Source of the DNA: Taishania sp.
GTDB lineage: Bacteria > Bacteroidota > Bacteroidia > Flavobacteriales_D > Crocinitomicaceae
Assembly: GCA_030150045.1 (NCBI GenBank)
Contig: JASLGM010000030.1
Span: forward strand, 1 to 42,419
Direction of reading: 5' to 3'
Length of the DNA stretch: 42,419 bases
Made by a program: the position numbers and the translations under genes. The notes below the pieces were generated by a model that saw nothing but the letters and a program-made list of their open reading frames with translations, was not told the origin of the DNA and did no database searches. Shown here piece after piece: positions 16,382-24,649 of this stretch (position 1 is the first letter of the stretch; the number at the start of each line of letters is the position of its first letter).

Positions 16382-17095
16382 ATGAGTGCTTTTTATAAAC
16401 GTATTCGATTGTATTTTGATGGCGTGTTTCACTTGTTCGCTCCCGATCAATGTGTGACTTGTGATACTGAACTTGCGCTTTCCGAAAAAGTGCTGTGTGG
16501 ATGTTGTTGGTCTGAATTACCCGTCACCTATTATGAGCAGTTCAAGGAGCCGTCTCATCTCGATAAGCTATTCTGGGGTAGAGTACGTTTGTTTTCTAGT
16601 TTTTCTTTATTGTTTTATCACAAACAAGCAGCAGTAAAAAATTTATTGTTTGACCTTAAATACAATGGTCGGCCTGATATTGGACGAAAGTTTGGTAGAT
16701 TGATTGGTTCCAAGTTGAATACAATGAGAAACTTCGATTCTGTGGATGTTATATTACCTGTCCCTCTTCATCCAAAGAAAATGAGAAAGCGTGGATATAA
16801 TCAAGCAAAAATGATTGCCGATGGAATTGCCGTTTCAATTGGAAAACCAATCAATGAAGGAATCTTGGTTCGTAATCAACATAATGAAAGTCAAACAAAA
16901 ATGTCACGTTTTAAACGTTGGGAAAACATAAAGGAAAGTTTTGATGTTACCGCATTGGTTCAGTGTTACAATCATGTACTTATCGTAGATGATGTTATTA
17001 CTACTGGCGCAACGCTCGAATCAATTATTCAACAAATTCATGAAAAAGCACCTTATATTAGAATTAGTGTTGTTAGTTTAGCAATAGCAAATTGA
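16382..17095 (+). CDS. ComF family phosphoribosyltransferase-like protein
   Basis: The 237-residue protein has an N-terminal zinc-finger-like cysteine set (C24, C27, C39, C41/C42) and a type I phosphoribosyltransferase domain with the PRPP loop VDDVITTGA (202-210) and LPVPLHPKKMRKRGYNQA before it, the hallmark of ComF/GntX proteins. ComF is required for DNA uptake in naturally competent bacteria, but most homologues are uncharacterised and the substrate is unknown. The next gene overlaps the stop codon by one base, so the two are probably co-translated. Confidence 0.85.
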   Translation: MSAFYKRIRLYFDGVFHLFAPDQCVTCDTELALSEKVLCGCCWSELPVTYYEQFKEPSHLDKLFWGRVRLFSSFSLLFYHKQAAVKNLLFDLKYNGRPDIGRKFGRLIGSKLNTMRNFDSVDVILPVPLHPKKMRKRGYNQAKMIADGIAVSIGKPINEGILVRNQHNESQTKMSRFKRWENIKESFDVTALVQCYNHVLIVDDVITTGATLESIIQQIHEKAPYIRISVVSLAIAN

Positions 17096-18156
17096 TGAGT
17101 ATGAAAGTGGGTATTGTAGGTGGAGGTTTGTCAGGGACTTTGCTGTCTTGGCATCTGATCCAACGTGGGGTTGAAGTGGTGCTGTTTGATAATAATCAAA
17201 ACTATAGTTCTAAAGTTGCCGCGGGTATGATTAATCCTCTAGTGTTTAGACGTATGACCAAAAGTTGGAGGTTAGATGAATTTATGCCCTTTCTAAGTGA
17301 GTTTTATAAAGAGCTAGAGATGGAAACGAATGTTTCTTTCTTCCATGAAGTTACAATACGTCGTTTTTTCTCCTCCTTGCAAGAGAAAAATTATTGGTTG
17401 AAAAGACAAAGTACCCCTGAGTTTTCACCTTATATGGAAGAGGTGACTCCCGACGATGAAATTTATTTCCCCGAAGCAAATGTGTTTGGATCAGGAAGAG
17501 TAAAACAATCTCATTACGTCGATACGCGTACGTTTCTCTCCGCTATGCATTCTTTTTTGAGTACGAGGGTTAAAATAGAGAAAGAAGACTTCGATTTTAA
17601 GTGCTTCAATGAGAAGGAAGTCAGTTATAAAGGGGAGAAATTAGATAAATTAATTTTCTGCGAAGGCTACAAGGGGTTAGAAAATCCATTGTTTTCTTAT
17701 CTGCCACTTACCCAAACGAAAGGGGAGACTTTAACGGTTACATTAACTCATGTTCCGGAAAATGAATCTTTGAATAGAAAATGCTTTGTCCTTCCACTCG
17801 GAGAAAAGAAATTTAAAATTGGCTCCACTTATGTTTGGGATACAGCTGATTTATCTCTTACTGAGCAAGGGCGGAAAGACATTCTTCACAATCTAACTTT
17901 TTTAACGAAAGAAGAACCTAAACTTTTGCTCCAACAAGCTGGGATTAGACCAACAACGGTTGACCGACGTCCTTTAATGGGTGAACATCCAGTTCATAAA
18001 AATGTGTTTGTTTTTAATGGATTAGGTGCTAAAGGATATATGCTAGCGCCTTTGTTGACGAAAGAAATGGTGGAATATATTTTGGATGGTGTCGCTTTGA
18101 ATAAAGAAGTGGATATCGTTCGTTGTCTTGCTCTATTCCAACAGAAAGAACAATAG
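17095..18156 (+). CDS. FAD-dependent oxidoreductase (DAO family)
   Basis: The 353-residue protein opens with a Rossmann FAD-binding motif GGGLSG (about residues 9-14) and ends with the D-amino-acid-oxidase-like C-terminal pattern GIRPTTVDRRP followed by FNGLGAKGYMLAPL. The family oxidises amines or amino acids with FAD; the substrate cannot be read from sequence. ATG at 17095 is preferred over the TTG three bases earlier; it overlaps the comF-like stop (TGATG). The functional link to that gene is unclear. Confidence 0.8.
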   Translation: MSMKVGIVGGGLSGTLLSWHLIQRGVEVVLFDNNQNYSSKVAAGMINPLVFRRMTKSWRLDEFMPFLSEFYKELEMETNVSFFHEVTIRRFFSSLQEKNYWLKRQSTPEFSPYMEEVTPDDEIYFPEANVFGSGRVKQSHYVDTRTFLSAMHSFLSTRVKIEKEDFDFKCFNEKEVSYKGEKLDKLIFCEGYKGLENPLFSYLPLTQTKGETLTVTLTHVPENESLNRKCFVLPLGEKKFKIGSTYVWDTADLSLTEQGRKDILHNLTFLTKEEPKLLLQQAGIRPTTVDRRPLMGEHPVHKNVFVFNGLGAKGYMLAPLLTKEMVEYILDGVALNKEVDIVRCLALFQQKEQ

Positions 18157-18224
18157 TTGTTGAAGGTATTTCAAAAGATTTCCTAATGTTTCTGTTCTTT
18201 CATCTAAGATTGATAAGTATTCAC

Positions 18225-18232
18225 TAAATTTG
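18225..18232 (+). promoter_or_regulatory. Candidate -7 element for the bacilliredoxin gene
   Basis: TAAATTTG matches TAnnTTTG, 17 nt before the ATG at 18250. No clear TTG at -33. Confidence 0.45.
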
Positions 18233-18249
18233 AAATAAAAAATAGAATT

Positions 18250-18663
18250 ATGTATCCTCCATCATTAGTACAGCCGATGAAAGAAGAGTTAGAAAACGTA
18301 GGTTTTCAGTCTCTTTTAACAACAGAAGAAGTGGATCAAGTGATAAAAAATACTGAAGGAACGCTTTTAGTGGTAGTGAATTCCGTTTGTGGATGTGCTG
18401 CTGGAAATATGCGTCCTGGCGTTAAATTATCTTTGAACAACGATAAAGTACCAACAAAATTAACAACTGTATTCGCAGGAGTTGATAGCGAAGCGGTAGC
18501 TCAAGCAAGAAAATACTTTTTGCCTTACCCTCCATCTTCACCTTCAATCGCTTTGTTTAAAGATGGGAAATTAGTTCACTTCTTAGAAAGACACCACGTT
18601 GAAGGTGGGTCTGCTTTGATGATTGCTGAGAACTTATCACAAGCATACAACGAATTTTGCTAA
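18250..18663 (+). CDS. BrxA/BrxB family bacilliredoxin
   Basis: The 137-residue thioredoxin-fold protein has the family signature NSVCGCAAG with cysteines C47 and C49 (CGC), and starts with the characteristic MYPPSLVQPMKEEL. In Bacillus such proteins remove bacillithiol from oxidised protein thiols. Here the thiol partner is inferred, since no bacillithiol synthesis gene is in view. The last residue is an additional cysteine. Single gene with its own promoter and a shared terminator. Confidence 0.9.
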   Translation: MYPPSLVQPMKEELENVGFQSLLTTEEVDQVIKNTEGTLLVVVNSVCGCAAGNMRPGVKLSLNNDKVPTKLTTVFAGVDSEAVAQARKYFLPYPPSSPSIALFKDGKLVHFLERHHVEGGSALMIAENLSQAYNEFC

Positions 18664-18679
18664 GCATTTGCTAAGGCAG

Positions 18680-18715
18680 AATAAAAAAGGGATTCGAAAG
18701 AATCCCTTTTTTATT
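18680..18715. terminator. Bidirectional terminator between bacilliredoxin gene and lrp-like gene
   Basis: A perfect 16-bp stem AATAAAAAAGGGATTC / GAATCCCTTTTTTATT with loop gaaa has T-runs on both strands. It serves two convergent genes and overlaps the stop codon of the Lrp-family gene. Confidence 0.92.
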
Positions 18716-19157
18716 GGTTCTCTTTAATTTTACGCATTACAAATGAGCTTTGTACTTGTGAGATGTGCGGGATAGATGCCAATTTTCCTTTCACGAATTG
18801 ACCATATTCATCCATGTCTTTCATTTGGAGGGTTAACAAATAATCTATATTCCCAGCAATATGATAGCAGCTCACCACTTCCTTTATTTTTACAATTTCT
18901 GATTCAAACTCCTCTAAAATAGTAGCATTGTGTGATTTCAGCTGTACATTACACAAAATGGTTAAACCTCTATTAAGTTTCTCACTGTTGATTCGAATGC
19001 TATACCCTTCGATTATTCCTTCGCGCTCCATGCGTTTGATGCGTTCATGGACAGGTGTTGCTGTTAATCCAACGTTTTCTGCTAGTTCTTTTAATCCCAT
19101 TTTTGCGTTCACTTTGAGTAGACGAAGTAAATGGAGGTCGGTTTTGTCAATGTGCAT
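18711..19157 (-). CDS. Lrp/AsnC family transcriptional regulator
   Basis: The 148-residue regulator has an N-terminal winged helix-turn-helix (DKTDLHLLRLLKVNAKMGLKEL...TPVHERIKRMEREGII) and a C-terminal RAM/ACT-like effector domain (CYHIAGNIDYLLTLQMKDM) that in this family binds amino acids and drives oligomerisation. It is divergent from a transsulfuration-type PLP enzyme, across a 137-nt space holding a perfect inverted repeat (19206-19226). It probably controls that gene and itself. The effector is unknown; an amino acid handled by the neighbour is the simplest guess. Confidence 0.92.
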   Translation of the reverse strand: MHIDKTDLHLLRLLKVNAKMGLKELAENVGLTATPVHERIKRMEREGIIEGYSIRINSEKLNRGLTILCNVQLKSHNATILEEFESEIVKIKEVVSCYHIAGNIDYLLTLQMKDMDEYGQFVKGKLASIPHISQVQSSFVMRKIKENQ

Positions 19158-19205
19158 AGTTCTATTTTCTAAAAGGACAATTGATTAAGGAAAGTTATAG
19201 AAAAA

Positions 19206-19226
19206 AATAAAGTGTTTTACTTTATT
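19206..19226. promoter_or_regulatory. Perfect inverted repeat, candidate Lrp-family operator
   Basis: AATAAAGT - 5 nt - ACTTTATT is a perfect 8-bp dyad in the divergent space between the regulator and the PLP enzyme gene. Size and position suit a dimeric Lrp-type regulator. It has no T-run and is not placed to be a terminator. Confidence 0.55.
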
Positions 19227-19294
19227 GGCAGAATGTTTTTCTAATGATGGCTATATGAGGTTGTTTTTTTTCTAGCTTCAAAAGAAAAACACTT

Positions 19295-20554
19295 ATGGAT
19301 TATTCAAAAATGCGCCCAGAAAGTTTGATGATGACTTATGGGTATAAACCTGAGCTTTCGGAAGGTTCGTTAAAATGTCCAATTTTCCAAACGTCTACTT
19401 TCGTTTTTAAATCTGCGATGGAAGGAAAACGCTTTTTTGAAGTCGCTTATGGTTTAAGTGAACAAAAGCAAGGAGAGGAGATGGGATTGATTTATAGTCG
19501 CCTGAATAATCCAGATTTAGAAATTCTCGAAAATAGACTTTGTTTGTGGGATAAAGCCGAAGATTGTGCTGTTTTTGAAAGTGGTATGTCTGCTATCGCA
19601 ACAGCAATGATGGAATTTATGGAACCTGGGGATTTGCTTCTGTATTCCCGCCCTGTTTACGGGGGAACAGATCATTTTATTAATCATTTTTTAAAGAAAT
19701 TAAATATTGAATCGATAGGTTTTAGTCCAATAGATACGAAAGAAGAAATCATCGAAAAAGTGATGGCTTCTGGACGTGCTGACCGGTTAGCAATGATACA
19801 TATTGAAACACCTGCAAATCCAACGAATGCCTTGATCGACATTGCTATGTGTGCGGAAATAAAAAAAGTGTTTGCTGAAAAGAATGGTAAAGAAGTTATT
19901 TTTTCTGTGGACAATACTTATATGGGACCAATATGGCAACATCCGTTGGAGCATGGAGCGGATTTGGTCTTGTATTCTGCAACAAAATACATAGGAGGAC
20001 ATTCAGATGTTATTGCAGGAGCTTGTCTTGGAAGTGCTGCAAATATGGCTAGAATAAAAGGGTTAAGAACGTTCTTAGGAAATATGGCCGCTCCATTTAC
20101 GGGGTGGATGCTAATGCGTTCCTTGGAGACTCTTAAAGTACGTATGGAACAACAGGCAAGAAACGCGGTTGAAGTAGCCAATTTCTTAAAGGCCCATCCA
20201 AAAGTTGAAAAAGTCTATTTCCTTGGCTTCATTCCTGAAGAAGGAACAGCACGAGAAAAAGCGATCTATGCGAAGCAATATCTTTCTTCTGGAGCAATGA
20301 TTGCTTTTGATGTAAAAGGTGGAGAGAAAGAAGCTTTTACATTCTTGGATAGTTTGAAATTAATCAAACTAGCTGTTTCTTTAGGTGGAACAGAAAGCTT
20401 GGCAGAACATCCTGCAACGATGACGCATGCGGATGTACCTCATGATGTGAAAATGACTATGAATATCACAGAAAAATTAGTTCGACTATCTGTAGGTGTT
20501 GAGTATTATGAAGATACCATTTCGGATATAGCTCAAGCGTTAGATAAAATATAA
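19295..20554 (+). CDS. PLP-dependent transsulfuration enzyme (Cys/Met metabolism family)
   Basis: This is a fold-type I PLP enzyme of the cystathionine gamma-synthase / gamma-lyase / methionine gamma-lyase family, 419 residues. PLP-lysine K231 lies in SATKYIGGHSD, the phosphate-contacting Y67-R69 in YSRLNNPD, and D206 in VDNTY. At the position where methionine gamma-lyases have the active-site cysteine (YGCT) this protein has YGGT (122-125), so it lacks that hallmark. The exact reaction (lyase or synthase) is unresolved. Divergence from an Lrp-type regulator resembles amino-acid-responsive degradation genes. Single gene, followed by a terminator. Confidence 0.82.
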   Translation: MDYSKMRPESLMMTYGYKPELSEGSLKCPIFQTSTFVFKSAMEGKRFFEVAYGLSEQKQGEEMGLIYSRLNNPDLEILENRLCLWDKAEDCAVFESGMSAIATAMMEFMEPGDLLLYSRPVYGGTDHFINHFLKKLNIESIGFSPIDTKEEIIEKVMASGRADRLAMIHIETPANPTNALIDIAMCAEIKKVFAEKNGKEVIFSVDNTYMGPIWQHPLEHGADLVLYSATKYIGGHSDVIAGACLGSAANMARIKGLRTFLGNMAAPFTGWMLMRSLETLKVRMEQQARNAVEVANFLKAHPKVEKVYFLGFIPEEGTAREKAIYAKQYLSSGAMIAFDVKGGEKEAFTFLDSLKLIKLAVSLGGTESLAEHPATMTHADVPHDVKMTMNITEKLVRLSVGVEYYEDTISDIAQALDKI

Positions 20555-20577
20555 AGTAGCTTCACAAGAATGAAATG

Positions 20578-20607
20578 AAGGACGGGGGAAATCTCGTCCT
20601 TTTTTTT
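20578..20607 (+). terminator. Rho-independent terminator of the PLP enzyme gene
   Basis: Stem AAGGACG / CGTCCTT with a 9-10 nt loop is followed by an eight-T run, about 25 nt past the stop codon. Confidence 0.8.
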
Positions 20608-20912
20608 GGGCGATTTGTCCGATAATTAGCTGTGTTAGTAGAAATATTAAATAGACGCTACGGTATATTGTGTAGATAGGAATCCAACAGTTAGTTAATG
20701 TATTGTTAACATGGAAAATCATGTATATCCCATAAATAGTGGAAATACAAATGGTTAACAGGGTAAATAGTTGTGGTGATTTCTTTGTTTTGAGTAATGG
20801 AGTAGGAAAAAATTATCCGTAATAACGTGGGGAAAATACCTATCTTTAAATTATAAGCACTTGCTTATCAAACATGAACACTGTTTTTCAAACTTGATTA
20901 ACCACCTTTCTG
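20608..20912. other. Gene-free stretch, no feature recognised
   Basis: About 305 nt of AT-rich sequence between two terminators. The only open frame (minus, ending near 20540) runs through a terminator and has no family resemblance. A TATCTTTA near 20851 is a weak promoter-like match that could feed a short RNA ending at the 20913-20952 hairpin, but this is not well supported. Confidence 0.4.
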
Positions 20913-20952
20913 AACTAAAAAAAGCACAATGTAAATTGTGCTTTTTTTAGTT
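20913..20952 (-). terminator. Terminator of lysS (symmetric)
   Basis: A perfect 18-bp palindromic stem (core AGCACAAT / ATTGTGCT, loop gtaa) is bounded by A- and T-runs, 18 nt past the lysS stop. Being symmetric it could also stop plus-strand transcripts. Confidence 0.9.
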
Positions 20953-20969
20953 ATATAAGTTAAGGAATT

Positions 20970-22670
20970 CTATTTCAAATGTACCGTTAGGACATCGTCC
21001 TCTTTTGTAACTTGAGCAGCTCCCATTTTGGTTAATCCTTTAATAGCAATATCCCATTGTTTATTACTCAATTCTGATTTTGTTTTCAAATCATTTAATT
21101 CCATTTCTTTTGCTTTTGCTAATAGGTCATAAATAATTTTCTCACTGTCAGAAAGCGTAAGTTTTTTTGCTTCAGGACGCATTTGAGGGAAAAACAATAC
21201 CTCTTGAATAGATGGATTATTAGTCAAATACATGATCAAACGATCCATTCCAATTCCTAAACCAGATGTTGGTGGCATTCCGTATTCAAGTGAACGTAGG
21301 AAATCATAATCAATGAATTGTCCCGCTTCATCATCTCCTTTTTCGCTCAAACGTACTTGTTCTTCAAAACGTTCTCTTTGGTCGATAGGATCGTTTAATT
21401 CTGAGTAAGCATTGGCAATCTCTTTTCCGCAAACCATTAATTCAAAACGTTCTGTTAGTTCCGGGTTGTCTCTGTGTGTTTTACAAAGTGGAGACATTTC
21501 TTTAGGATAGTCTGTAATAAACGTTGGTTGAATGTAATTTCCTTCACATTTTTCACCGAAAATCTCGTCGATTAACTTTCCTTTCCCCATTGTTTCGTCC
21601 ACCGCAATTCCCATTCCTTTTGCAGCCGTACGAATGTCTTCTTCGGATTTTCCATAGATGTCAAAACCGGTAAACTCCAAAATAGAGTCACGCATTGAAA
21701 TACGTTTGTAAGGTGCTTTGAAAGAAATCTTATGTTCTCCAAAAGTGGTTTCAGCAGTTCCATTTACAGCAACAGCGCAGTGTTCCAATAATTTTTCTGT
21801 GAAATCCATCATCCAGTTGTAATCTTTGTAGGATACATAGATTTCCATAGCCGTGAATTCTGGATTGTGTGTACGGTCCATCCCTTCATTTCTGAAGTTT
21901 TTAGAGAATTCGTATACACCATCAAAACCACCTACGATTAGACGTTTTAAATAGAGTTCGTTTGCAATACGCATATACAACGGAATATCTAACGCGTTGT
22001 GATGCGTAACAAATGGTCGCGCTGCCGCTCCACCAGGAATAGATTGTAATACAGGTGTTTCTACTTCCATATATCCCGCTTCATTGAAGAAGTGACGCAT
22101 GGCGTTGAATAACTTTGTACGTTTGATAAAAATATCTTTCACTTGTGGGTTTACAACCAAATCTGCGTAACGTTGACGATAACGCATTTCTGGATCTGTA
22201 AAGGCATCGTGAACTTTTCCATCAGCATCCGTTTTTGGCAAAGGAAGTGGTTTCAAAGCCTTGGAAAGCAATGTGAATTCTTTCACGTTGATAGATTCCT
22301 CACCCGTTTGCGTAAGGAATGTTTCTCCTTTAACGCCTACAAAGTCACCAAGATCTAGTAACTTTTTGAATAATTCATTGTAAGCGGTTTTGTCTTCTCC
22401 CGGACAAATCTCATCACGGTTAAAGTACACTTGGATACGACCTGAAGAATCTTGAAGTTCCGCAAAACTCGCTTTACCCATCACACGTTGGCTCATCATT
22501 CGACCTGCCAAACAAACCTGTTTATTTTCTACGAACTTTTCCTTTATATCTTTCGCTAAATCCGTTACTGGATATAACGCTGCGGGATAAGGATCGATTC
22601 CCATCTCGCGCAATTTATTCAACTTTTCTCTACGTTGAATTTCTTGTTCAGAAAGTTCGATAAAACTCAT
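20970..22670 (-). CDS. lysS: Lysine--tRNA ligase (class II)
   Basis: Charges tRNA-Lys. The 566-residue protein has the N-terminal OB-fold anticodon-binding domain (about 55-150), class II motif 2 in FRNEGMDRTHNPEFT and motif 3 in GLGIGMDRLIM. After the usual end of the enzyme (FFPQMRPE) there is a further stretch of about 65 residues, an appendage I recall from other Bacteroidota lysyl-tRNA synthetases and whose role is not known to me. The gene is divergent from the carboxylase gene; a longer reading of that gene would overlap its start and is rejected. Confidence 0.97.
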   Translation of the reverse strand: MSFIELSEQEIQRREKLNKLREMGIDPYPAALYPVTDLAKDIKEKFVENKQVCLAGRMMSQRVMGKASFAELQDSSGRIQVYFNRDEICPGEDKTAYNELFKKLLDLGDFVGVKGETFLTQTGEESINVKEFTLLSKALKPLPLPKTDADGKVHDAFTDPEMRYRQRYADLVVNPQVKDIFIKRTKLFNAMRHFFNEAGYMEVETPVLQSIPGGAAARPFVTHHNALDIPLYMRIANELYLKRLIVGGFDGVYEFSKNFRNEGMDRTHNPEFTAMEIYVSYKDYNWMMDFTEKLLEHCAVAVNGTAETTFGEHKISFKAPYKRISMRDSILEFTGFDIYGKSEEDIRTAAKGMGIAVDETMGKGKLIDEIFGEKCEGNYIQPTFITDYPKEMSPLCKTHRDNPELTERFELMVCGKEIANAYSELNDPIDQRERFEEQVRLSEKGDDEAGQFIDYDFLRSLEYGMPPTSGLGIGMDRLIMYLTNNPSIQEVLFFPQMRPEAKKLTLSDSEKIIYDLLAKAKEMELNDLKTKSELSNKQWDIAIKGLTKMGAAQVTKEDDVLTVHLK

Positions 22671-22792
22671 TGTGCTTAAATTTTTTAGGCAAAAATAATG
22701 AATTATGCGGTCGTTTTACTTGTCCCCTTGGCTTTATATGCATTTTATATATAGGACAGGCCCTTTTTTTCATAAATCCACCTCCCTTTTCT

Positions 22793-22821
22793 TTTGAATG
22801 CGTTAGGTTTAATTATATTTG
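22793..22821 (+). promoter_or_regulatory. Promoter of the acyl-CoA carboxylase gene
   Basis: TTTG (22793-22796), 17 nt, then TATATTTG (22814-22821) gives both halves of the Bacteroidota promoter, TTTG-N17-TAnnTTTG. The -7 element is 34 nt before the ATG at 22856, which fixes the translation start downstream of it. Confidence 0.6.
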
Positions 22822-22855
22822 CTTTCGTATAAATTTAGGATGTAACATTCAGTTG

Positions 22856-24397
22856 ATGGACAAGAATCAAGAATTATTGAAACGCAGAGAAGACGCCAAA
22901 ATTGGTGGAGGTCAAGCGAGAATAGATAAACAGCACCAAGGAGGGAAATTAACCGCTCGCGAACGAGTAACCGTTTTGTTAGACGAAGGGTCTTTTAATG
23001 AAATTGGTCAATTCGTAGAACACCGTGCTACTTCTTTTGGATTGGATAAACAAAAATTCCCAGGTGACGGTGTTATCACTGGATTTGGAACCATCCACGG
23101 ACGTTTGGTATACATCTTCTCCCAAGATTTTACTGTTCTTGGTGGTTCATTGTCTGAAACTCACGCTGCAAAAATTTGTCGCATCATGGATTTAGCCATG
23201 AAAAACGGTGCTCCCGTTATTGGATTAAACGATTCTGGAGGTGCTCGTATTCAAGAAGGAGTCGTTTCTCTTGCTGGATATGCAGACATCTTTTATAGAA
23301 ATACTCGCGCTTCAGGTGTAATTCCTCAAATCTCTGTCATCATGGGGCCTTGTGCCGGTGGTGCCGTTTATTCTCCTGCATTAACCGACTTTATCGTTAT
23401 GGTAGAAGATACTTCATACATGTTCGTTACTGGACCAAACGTGGTGAAAACGGTAACGCATGAAGAAGTTAGCTCTGAAGATTTAGGTGGAGCGAAAGCA
23501 CACGCTGAAAAATCAGGGGTGAATCACTTTACCGCTTCTAACGATGTGGAAGCCTTAAAAAAAGTGAGAGACTTGTTGACATATATGCCGCAGAATGCAA
23601 ACGAATTGGCTCCCGAATTAGAGGAGGTTACCTTCAATAATTCTAAATTAGAAGTTATTAAATCGATCGTGCCAGATAATAGCAATACACCTTACGACAT
23701 TCGTAAAGTCGTAGACGCTGTAATCGACGATAATAGCTTCCGTGAAGTGCACGAAGATTTTGCAAAAAATATTGTATGCGGATTTGCAAGATTGGACGGA
23801 CGTACGCTTGGTGTTGTTGCCAATCAACCTGCTGCATTGGCAGGGGTACTCGATATAGATGCTTCTCGTAAAGGTGCACGTTTCGTGCGTTTTTGTGATG
23901 CGTTTAACATTCCTTTGCTGGTGTTCGAAGACGTGCCTGGTTTCTTGCCTGGAACTGATCAAGAATGGAGGGGAATCATTACTCACGGAGCAAAATTATT
24001 GTACGCATTCTCTGAAGCAACCGTTCCTAGAATTACCGTAATTACACGTAAAGCATACGGTGGAGCTTTCGACGTAATGAACTCAAAATCTATTGGTGCA
24101 GACCTAAACTATGCTTGGCCTACGGCAGAAATCGCTGTGATGGGAGCTAAAGGTGCTGCCGAAATTATCTTCAAACGTGAAATTGCAGGTGCCGAAGATC
24201 CACAAGCGAAATGGTTAGAGAAAGAAGCAGAATATGCTGAAATGTTTGCGAATCCATATCGTGCCGCAGAAAGAGGAATTGTTGACGACGTTATTTTACC
24301 AGAAGAAACGCGTTCTCGATTAATTGCTGGATTCAAATCTTTAGAGAAAAAAGCAGAAACAATGCCATACAAAAAACATGGAAATATTCCTTTGTAA
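22856..24397 (+). CDS. Acyl-CoA (propionyl-/methylmalonyl-type) carboxylase beta subunit
   Basis: This carboxyltransferase subunit transfers CO2 from carboxybiotin to an acyl-CoA such as propionyl-CoA. The 513-residue protein has the two crotonase-like carboxyltransferase domains, the N-terminal RIDKQHQGGKLTARERV and the oxyanion-type glycine-rich segments (GLNDSGGARIQEG, GPCAGGAVYSPA, RKAYGGAFDVM). The start at 22856 is chosen over an open frame from 22670 because a promoter lies between them, because the longer form would overlap lysS, and because family members begin here. The biotin-carrying alpha subunit is not adjacent. Substrate preference (propionyl or other) is inferred. Confidence 0.93.
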   Translation: MDKNQELLKRREDAKIGGGQARIDKQHQGGKLTARERVTVLLDEGSFNEIGQFVEHRATSFGLDKQKFPGDGVITGFGTIHGRLVYIFSQDFTVLGGSLSETHAAKICRIMDLAMKNGAPVIGLNDSGGARIQEGVVSLAGYADIFYRNTRASGVIPQISVIMGPCAGGAVYSPALTDFIVMVEDTSYMFVTGPNVVKTVTHEEVSSEDLGGAKAHAEKSGVNHFTASNDVEALKKVRDLLTYMPQNANELAPELEEVTFNNSKLEVIKSIVPDNSNTPYDIRKVVDAVIDDNSFREVHEDFAKNIVCGFARLDGRTLGVVANQPAALAGVLDIDASRKGARFVRFCDAFNIPLLVFEDVPGFLPGTDQEWRGIITHGAKLLYAFSEATVPRITVITRKAYGGAFDVMNSKSIGADLNYAWPTAEIAVMGAKGAAEIIFKREIAGAEDPQAKWLEKEAEYAEMFANPYRAAERGIVDDVILPEETRSRLIAGFKSLEKKAETMPYKKHGNIPL

Positions 24398-24423
24398 GAC
24401 ATTGTTATCAACAATATACATTG

Positions 24424-24450
24424 AGGGGCGGAGTTTTTCGTCCCTTTTTT
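24424..24450 (+). terminator. Rho-independent terminator of the carboxylase gene
   Basis: Stem AGGGGCG / CGTCCCT (one wobble) with a T-run, 26 nt past the stop codon. Confidence 0.8.
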
Positions 24451-24451
24451 G

Positions 24452-24606
24452 TGGCAGCCATTTCGGTTTGCGGGTTATAGTCGTTTCCTGTAAATGGGGT
24501 CACGTAAAGTTTGCCACGTGCTTCCGCTGGTCGCAGTGGTAAACAAACGTTCACTCCATTTCCAGTTGCACGAGCTGCCACCGCTCCAACCGGGCTGAAA
24601 TTTCGT
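24452..24606 (-). repeat. Dispersed element A, copy 4
   Basis: Minus-strand core GCGACCAGCGGAAGC (complement of 24520-24534) sits between arms GTTTACCAC and GTGGCAAAC (one mismatch) and outer arms AAATGG / CCATTT. The distal end reads ATGGCTGCCA, like the GCTGCCAAAA end of other copies. A minus-strand open frame across it gives a peptide resembling that of copy 1, but this is a by-product of the shared DNA and is broken by stops in copies 2 and 3. It stands back-to-back with copy 6. Confidence 0.75.
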
Positions 24607-24649
24607 TTGATTAACGCTGTTTTACTTTCAAAATTCGAAGACGGATTTC

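Noticed and set aside
20850..20952. Small RNA gene ending at the hairpin before lysS
   Set aside because: The promoter match is weak and the hairpin is explained as the lysS terminator.
22670..22855. N-terminal extension of the carboxylase beta subunit
   Set aside because: It overlaps the lysS start, precedes a good promoter, and is not part of the family. ATG 22856 is used.
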